Below, one piece after another: positions 48,969 through 54,781 of a stretch of 54,781 bases of DNA (positions are counted from its first letter, which is position 1; each line of letters starts with the position of its first letter). A program made the position numbers and the translations under genes. Origin of the DNA: Candidatus Aminicenantota bacterium (lineage in GTDB: Bacteria; Acidobacteriota; Aminicenantia; Aminicenantales; Saccharicenantaceae). Below the pieces are notes generated by a model, which saw only the letters and a program-made list of their open reading frames with translations, had not been told where the DNA came from and did not search any database. The stretch spans positions 1 to 54,781 of the forward strand of contig VGJC01000004.1 of the NCBI GenBank assembly GCA_016867635.1, in the 5' to 3' direction.

Positions 48969-50189
48969 ATGAAGCATTGGATGATGACCGTCGCATTGAC
49001 CTCCGCCCTCGGTCTCCTGTCCTGCGGGCCGGGGGACCGGCGGACGGCCGCCGCGCCCGGCGACCCCGACCACGAAGGCGAGCACAAGCACGTCCACGTC
49101 GTCGTCCCCATCGAGAGGCAGAAGGAGTGGGGGATCGAGGTCGGCCCGGTCGCCGAGGCCGCCCTGCCGCTCACGACGCGGCTGAACGGCGCGCTCTCGC
49201 TCGACCTGAACCGCACGGCCCACGTCTCGTCCTTGGCGGCGGGCAAGATCGTCTCCGTCGCCACGGACCTCGGCCGCGACGTCCGGCGCGGCCAGCCCCT
49301 GGCCGTCATCAATTCCCCCGAGTTCGCCCGGGACCGCTCCGACTTCCTGCGCGCCCGGTCCCGCTTCAACCTAACCCGCAGGGAGTTCGAGCGCGCCCGC
49401 CTGCTCGTCGAGGAGAAGGCCATCGAGCAAAAGGAGTTCCTGCGCCGGGAGGCGGAGTTCGAGGACGCGTCCACGGAGTTCGGCGTCTTGGGCTCCAAGC
49501 TCCACTCCTACGGCCTGGACCACGCCGAGATCGAGGCCTGGCTCGAGCGGTGCGACGACCTGGACCGGGACGGCTGGCTCTGCGAGCTCGTCGACCCGAA
49601 CCTGACCGTGGTCTCGCCCGTCGACGGCCGGGTCATTTTCCGGGAGGCCGTCGTCGGCGAGCAGATCGGCCCCGACAAGGTCCTGTTCACGGTCTCGGAC
49701 CTGCGGACCCTCTGGGCCCAGTTCGACGCCTACGAAAGCGATCTGCGCTTTCTGCGGACCGGCGGCCGGATCGACATCCGGTCGACGCTCTATCCCGAGC
49801 GCGTCTTCCCGGGGGCCGTCCGTGTCGTCTCCGACGCCGTCGACGAGAAGCTGAGGATGGTCCGGGTCCGGGCCGAGGTGGCCAACACCGAAGGCCTCCT
49901 GAAGCCCAACATGTATGTCACCGGGGAGGCGACGGCCGAAGGCACGGCGAAGGCCCCGGTCGTTCCCTCCGAGGCCGTCCAGAAGCTCGACGGCGGGACG
50001 GTCGTCTTCGTGGCCGAGGACGACGTCACCTTCGCTCCCCGGCACGTCGTCACAGGGGATTCTTCGGGCGGCCTGACCGCCGTGCGCAGCGGACTGGCCG
50101 CCGGCGAACGGATCGTCGTCCGTGGGGCTTTCGCCTTGAAGACCGAGGCGGCCAAGGCCGCCTTCGCCGGCCAAGGCCACGTGCACTGA
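48969..50189 (+). CDS. RND efflux periplasmic adaptor (CzcB/CusB-like), lipoprotein
   Basis: GKIVSVATDLGRDVRRGQPLAVINSPEF; VVSPVDGRVIFREAVVGEQI; His-rich DHEGEHKHVH. Confidence 0.9.
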   Translation: MKHWMMTVALTSALGLLSCGPGDRRTAAAPGDPDHEGEHKHVHVVVPIERQKEWGIEVGPVAEAALPLTTRLNGALSLDLNRTAHVSSLAAGKIVSVATDLGRDVRRGQPLAVINSPEFARDRSDFLRARSRFNLTRREFERARLLVEEKAIEQKEFLRREAEFEDASTEFGVLGSKLHSYGLDHAEIEAWLERCDDLDRDGWLCELVDPNLTVVSPVDGRVIFREAVVGEQIGPDKVLFTVSDLRTLWAQFDAYESDLRFLRTGGRIDIRSTLYPERVFPGAVRVVSDAVDEKLRMVRVRAEVANTEGLLKPNMYVTGEATAEGTAKAPVVPSEAVQKLDGGTVVFVAEDDVTFAPRHVVTGDSSGGLTAVRSGLAAGERIVVRGAFALKTEAAKAAFAGQGHVH

Positions 50190-50195
50190 GGTCCC

Positions 50196-53100
50196 ATGAT
50201 CGCCCGGATCATCCGATTCTCCCTGGAGCACAGGCTGTTCGTCCTGCCCGCGGCCCTGGCGGTCCTGGTCCTCGGCTACCTGGCCTACGAGCGCCTGTCC
50301 ATCGACGTCTTTCCCGACGCCTCGCCGTCCCTCATCCAGGTCTTCACCGAGGCCGACGGCATGGCCCCCGAGGAGGTCGAGCGGCTCGTCTCCTACCCGC
50401 TGGAATCGGCCATGTCGGGGCTTCCCCGGGTGCGGACGATCCGCTCGCTCTCGACCTTCGCCCTGTCCATCGTCAGCGTCTATTTCGAGGACGGGACCGA
50501 CATCTATTGGGCCCGCCAGCTCGTCGCCCAGAGGCTCGTCGAGGCCCGTGAGGAGCTCCCGGCGCAGGCCGGGCATGCCCAGCTCGGCCCCATCGCCACG
50601 GGGTTGGGGCTCGTCTACCTCTACGCTATCGAGGGAGAGGACGCCCCGCTCATGGACGTCCGCACGGCCCAGGACTGGATCGTCCGCTTCGAGCTCAAGG
50701 CCATTCCCGAGGTGACCGAAGTCCTGAGCTTCGGCGGCGACATCAAGCAGTTCCACGTCCTCGTCGACCCCGAGGCCCTCCTCAAGTACGGCCTCGAGAT
50801 CTCCGACGTGGCCGAGACGATCCGGGTCAACAACCAGAATGTCGGCGCGAGCTTCATCACCCGGGGGCCCGAGGAATACGTCGTCAGGAGCGTCGGCCTG
50901 CTCGGCGGCCTGGACGACATGCGGCGGATCGTCGTCGCCTCCGTGGCCGGGACACCCGTCTACCTGAGGGACGTGGCCGACATCCGGGTCCTGCCGGCCG
51001 TCAAGAGGGGAGAGTCGCTGATGAACGGCCGGGGGCCCCGGGTGACCGGCATGGTCCTCAAGCTCTTCGGCGCCAACACGGCCCGGCTCATCGAAAGCAT
51101 CGAGACCCGCGTGGAGGCCATCAACCGGACCCTCCCTTCCGGCATGCGGATCGTGCCCTTCTACAACCAGGCCGCCCTGGTCCGCAAGTGCTTTACGACG
51201 GTCTCGAGCAACCTGATGCTGGGTATCCTGCTCGTCGTGGCGGTGCTGTTCGTGTTCATGGGCGAGCTGCGGACGGCCCTCGTGGCCGTCCTGGCCCTGC
51301 CGTTCTCGATCCTGTTCACGTTCATCGTGATGAACCGGCTCGGGCTGCCGGCCGACCTGATGTCCTTCGGGGGATTGGCCGTGGCCATCGGCCTGCTCGT
51401 CGACGCGGCCATCATCTTCGTCGAGAACGCCCACAGCCGCCTGCAGACGGAGAGCGGCGACCGGGCCTCGGTCATCCTCGACGCCGGCCGGGAAGTGGCC
51501 CGGCCGCTGTTCTTCGCCGTGGTCATCATCGTCCTGGTCTTCCTGCCCATCTTCACCTTGACCGGCGTCGAGGGCATCATGTTCCGGCCGATGGGCATCA
51601 CGGTCTCGACGGCCATGCTGGGCTCGCTTCTTTTCACCCTGGCCGTCGCCCCCGCGATCGCTTTCCTCGTCCTGAAACGGGGCCGCGCCGGCGGGGCGCG
51701 GGAGCCCGTCCTGCTCCGGGCCGTCAAGAAGGCCTACATGCCGTTCTTCGAGACCTGCCGGAAACGGAGGCGGGTTATCTTCGCCGTGACGGCCGCCGTT
51801 TTCGTCGCCGGGCTCGCCCTGTTCCCCTTCCTGGGCCGGGAATACATCCCGACCCTCGAGGAGGGCACGCTCCTCCTCATGGCCACGCTGGACCCGAACA
51901 TCAGCCTCGAGCGGTCGGTGGCCATGGCCACGGAGATGGAGAAGGAGATCCTGGCCGTGCCCGGCGTCGAGGGCGTGCTGACCCAGATCGGGCGGGGCGA
52001 CGTCGGCACCCACGCCCATTTCGTCAATGATATTAAGATGTACGTCCAGGCCGCCGAGGCCCGCTCCGGGCATCGCGAGGCCCTGGCCGAGGAGATCGGC
52101 CGGCGGCTGGAGCGTTTCCCCGGCGTCGCCCTCAACCTGACCCAGCCCATCGCCCACAACCTGGACGAGCTCCTCACCGGGGTCAAGGCCCAGCTGGCGG
52201 TCAAGATCTACGGCGAGGACTTCGATGTGCTCAGGACGGCGGCCGGGGAGATCAAGGACATCCTGTCCTCGGTCCGCGGGGGGCGGGACGTCCAGGTCGA
52301 GCAGTTCACCGGCCAGAACACCATCGGTGTCGTCATCGACCGGGAGGCCGTGGCCCGCCACGGGCTCAACATCCGCGACATCCAGGAAACGGTCGAGGCG
52401 GCCGTCGGCGGCATCACCCTCGGCCAGATCTACGAGGAACAGAGAAGATTCGACATCTTCCTGCGCTACGCCGACGCCCATCGGGGCGACGTCGAGAGCA
52501 TCGGGAACCTGCTCGTCGGGCTGCCCGGCGGCGGCCGGGTCCCGCTGCGGAGCTTGGCCGACATCCGCGAGGAGGCCGGGCCGCGGCAGATCAACCGGGA
52601 GAACAACCGAAGGTTCATCAACGTCCAGGCCAACGTCCGGGGGCGGGACATCGGCCGGTATGTGGCCGAAGCCCGGCGGCTCGTGGAGGAACGGGTGGAG
52701 ACGCCGCCCGGGTACGCCGTCGCCTGGGGCGGACAGTTCGAGCTCCAACAGAAGGCCAACCGCCGCCTGCTCGTGGTCACCCCCTTGACCCTGGCTCTCG
52801 TGGCCTTGCTGCTGTTCGTCGCCTTCTCCTCGTTCCGCGAGGTCCTGATCATCCTCATCAACATTCCCTTGGCCTTGACCGGCGGCATCCTGGCCCTGAA
52901 GCTGAGCGGCGCCTACCTCAGCGTCCCGGCCTCCATCGGTTTCATCGCCATCTTCGGCATCGCCTTGCAGGACGGGCTGGTGCTCATGTCGCATTTCCGG
53001 CATCTGGAGGGGCGGATGAGCTTGGCGGAAGCGGTGTCGCGGGGCGTCGAGGCCCGGATCCGGCCGGTGCTGATGACGACGCTGACGACGATCTTCGGCC

Positions 53101-53279
53101 TCCTGCCGCTTCTCCTGGCCACGGGCGTGGGCGCCGAGATCCAGCGTCCCCTGGCGACCGTGGTCGTCGGCGGGCTGGCGACTTCGACCGTGGTGACGCT
53201 TCTCGTCCTGCCCCTGATCTACGAGACGTTCCGGAGGAAGGGGGAGGGGCCTGACCCGGAGACCCGGCGCTTGGCTTGA
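50196..53279 (+). CDS. CzcA/CusA-family heavy-metal RND transporter
   Basis: YERLSIDVFPDASPSLIQVFTEADGMAPEEVERLVSYPLESAMSGLP; GLLVDAAIIFVENAHSRL; 1027 aa. Confidence 0.93.
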   Translation: MIARIIRFSLEHRLFVLPAALAVLVLGYLAYERLSIDVFPDASPSLIQVFTEADGMAPEEVERLVSYPLESAMSGLPRVRTIRSLSTFALSIVSVYFEDGTDIYWARQLVAQRLVEAREELPAQAGHAQLGPIATGLGLVYLYAIEGEDAPLMDVRTAQDWIVRFELKAIPEVTEVLSFGGDIKQFHVLVDPEALLKYGLEISDVAETIRVNNQNVGASFITRGPEEYVVRSVGLLGGLDDMRRIVVASVAGTPVYLRDVADIRVLPAVKRGESLMNGRGPRVTGMVLKLFGANTARLIESIETRVEAINRTLPSGMRIVPFYNQAALVRKCFTTVSSNLMLGILLVVAVLFVFMGELRTALVAVLALPFSILFTFIVMNRLGLPADLMSFGGLAVAIGLLVDAAIIFVENAHSRLQTESGDRASVILDAGREVARPLFFAVVIIVLVFLPIFTLTGVEGIMFRPMGITVSTAMLGSLLFTLAVAPAIAFLVLKRGRAGGAREPVLLRAVKKAYMPFFETCRKRRRVIFAVTAAVFVAGLALFPFLGREYIPTLEEGTLLLMATLDPNISLERSVAMATEMEKEILAVPGVEGVLTQIGRGDVGTHAHFVNDIKMYVQAAEARSGHREALAEEIGRRLERFPGVALNLTQPIAHNLDELLTGVKAQLAVKIYGEDFDVLRTAAGEIKDILSSVRGGRDVQVEQFTGQNTIGVVIDREAVARHGLNIRDIQETVEAAVGGITLGQIYEEQRRFDIFLRYADAHRGDVESIGNLLVGLPGGGRVPLRSLADIREEAGPRQINRENNRRFINVQANVRGRDIGRYVAEARRLVEERVETPPGYAVAWGGQFELQQKANRRLLVVTPLTLALVALLLFVAFSSFREVLIILINIPLALTGGILALKLSGAYLSVPASIGFIAIFGIALQDGLVLMSHFRHLEGRMSLAEAVSRGVEARIRPVLMTTLTTIFGLLPLLLATGVGAEIQRPLATVVVGGLATSTVVTLLVLPLIYETFRRKGEGPDPETRRLA

Positions 53280-53324
53280 CCTCCATTCCGAGGGCGTGCT
53301 ATGGTCGGCCCGAGGAGGGCCCCC

Positions 53325-54781
53325 ATGAAACGCAGAAAATTCCTTCAATTGGGCGTGTCGGGAGGAGCGCTGGCCGCGGCCGGGACCGTCGCCTGCCGGC
53401 GCGCGGAGCAAGGCACGGCCGCGACCCCTTCGGGGCCGGCGCCGGTCGAACCGTTCGAATTCGAAGGCCTTCCCATCGCCGAGCTCGGCGCCGGCCTGGA
53501 CTCGGGACGGTTCACGGCCCGGTCTCTCACGGATATGTTCCTCGCCCGGATCGATAAGATCGACAAAGCGGGCCCGGCCCTCAACTCGGTCATCGAGGTC
53601 AATCCCGAGGCCCGGGACATCGCCGACGCCTTGGACGCCGAGCGGAAAGCCGGCCGCGTCCGGGGCCCGCTCCACGGCCTGCCCGTTCTGATCAAGGACA
53701 ATATCGCCACTCGCGACCGGATGCAGACGACGGCCGGCTCGCTGGCTCTGGAAGGGTCCGCGCCGCCGGCGGACGCCTTCCTCGTCCGGCGGCTCCGCGA
53801 GTCGGGCGCCGTGCTCCTCGGCAAGACCAACCTCAGCGAATGGGCCAACTTCCGCTCGACGCGCTCGACGAGCGGCTGGAGCGGCCGCGGGGGCCAGACC
53901 CGCAACCCCTACGCCCTGGACCGCAATCCGTGCGGCTCGAGCTCGGGCTCGGGGGCCGCGGCGGCCGCCGGCCTGTGCTTCGCCGCGGTCGGCACCGAGA
54001 CGGACGGCTCGGTCGTCTGCCCGGCGACGACCAACGGGGTCGTCGGCATCAAGCCGACGCTGGGCTTGGTCAGCCGGTCCGGTATCGTGCCCATCGCCCA
54101 CAGCCAGGACACGGCCGGGCCGATGGCCCGGACCGTCGCCGACGCGGCCGCCCTGCTATCGGCCCTGGCCGGCCCCGATCCCGACGATCCGGCGACCCGG
54201 GCCACCGGGGCCCCCGCCCAACCCGATTACACGAAGCTCCTCGACCCGAACGCCCTCCGGGGAGCGCGGATCGGCGTCGTCCGCAAGCTGTTCGGCTTCC
54301 ACGACAAGGTCGACAGGGTCATGGAGGCCCGGCTCGAGGACCTCCGCAAGCTCGGCGCGGTCCTCGTCGATCCCGCCGACTTCGAAAGCGAGGAGAGCAT
54401 CGGCGACTCGGAGTACGAGGTCCTGCTCTACGAATTCAAGGCCGATCTCAACGCTTACCTGGCGTGGTTGGGGCCGTCGGCCCCGGTCCGCAGCCTCGAG
54501 GAGATCATCGACTTCAACGAGCGTCACCGCGACCGGGAGATGCCCTACTTCGGGCAGGAGATCTTCCTGCAGGCCGCGGCCAAGGGCCCGCTGACCGACA
54601 AGGCCTATCTCGACGCGCTGGCCAAGAACCTCCGGGTGACCCGGAAGGAAGGCCTCGACGCCCTGATGGACAAGCATCGGCTCGACGCTCTCTTGGCTCC
54701 GACCGGCGGCCCGGCCTGGACGACGGACCTCGTCAACGGCGATCACTACACGGGCGGCGGGTGCTCGACCTACCCGGCCGT
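53325..54781 (+). CDS. Amidase-signature-family protein with Tat-like signal, 3' truncated by window edge
   Basis: MKRRKFLQLGVSGG; LHGLPVLIKDNIATRDRMQTTAGS; CGSSSGSGAAAAAGL...GTETDGSVVCPA. Confidence 0.92.
   Translation, partial: MKRRKFLQLGVSGGALAAAGTVACRRAEQGTAATPSGPAPVEPFEFEGLPIAELGAGLDSGRFTARSLTDMFLARIDKIDKAGPALNSVIEVNPEARDIADALDAERKAGRVRGPLHGLPVLIKDNIATRDRMQTTAGSLALEGSAPPADAFLVRRLRESGAVLLGKTNLSEWANFRSTRSTSGWSGRGGQTRNPYALDRNPCGSSSGSGAAAAAGLCFAAVGTETDGSVVCPATTNGVVGIKPTLGLVSRSGIVPIAHSQDTAGPMARTVADAAALLSALAGPDPDDPATRATGAPAQPDYTKLLDPNALRGARIGVVRKLFGFHDKVDRVMEARLEDLRKLGAVLVDPADFESEESIGDSEYEVLLYEFKADLNAYLAWLGPSAPVRSLEEIIDFNERHRDREMPYFGQEIFLQAAAKGPLTDKAYLDALAKNLRVTRKEGLDALMDKHRLDALLAPTGGPAWTTDLVNGDHYTGGGCSTYPA

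Noticed and set aside
49371-54101. 1576-aa minus-strand ORF opposite the CzcB/CzcA/amidase genes
   Set aside because: Composition dominated by G, D, R, E, P with no domain; it lies antisense to three clearly functional genes. Long antisense ORFs are expected from strong GC3 bias.

Overview
High-GC bacterial chromosomal window. Inference: a Candidatus Aminicenantes/Acidobacteriota-like organism, judged from gene content and not tested. It is densely coded, with about 45 supportable CDSs and one tRNA-Arg(CCG). Recognisable blocks: a nucleotidyltransferase plus ABC-2 exporter; rsmD, rpmE-prfA-prmC; a c-di-GMP pair (HD-GYP and GAF-GGDEF-PilZ) around a coiled-coil protein; hutU; a sigma-54-promoted small secreted 4-Cys peptide followed by a beta-propeller protein and a CxxC redoxin; glgC; a BNR/sortilin-like protein; a 6-phosphofructokinase with an altered nucleotide loop; secreted peptidases (S9, M20, M24, M1); gltX-glnS; a low-GC accessory segment (about 30.3-38.4 kb) bounded by a duplicated tRNA-Arg 3' end and holding a membrane LuxR regulator, three MDR oxidoreductase paralogs, a serine hydrolase and an esterase; an ABC transporter; and a CzcCBA/Cus-type metal efflux operon. 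Strongest hunt items: (1) the sigma-54 / 4-Cys peptide / propeller / redoxin cassette; (2) the tRNA-bounded island and its internal 49-bp repeat, a possible LuxR operator; (3) REP-like perfect palindromes flanking the M20 gene; (4) a recurring arrangement of a -10 box 6-7 nt upstream of the start codon, suggesting common leaderless transcription; (5) the atypical PfkA active site. All calls come from reading the sequence; no searches or computations were run.
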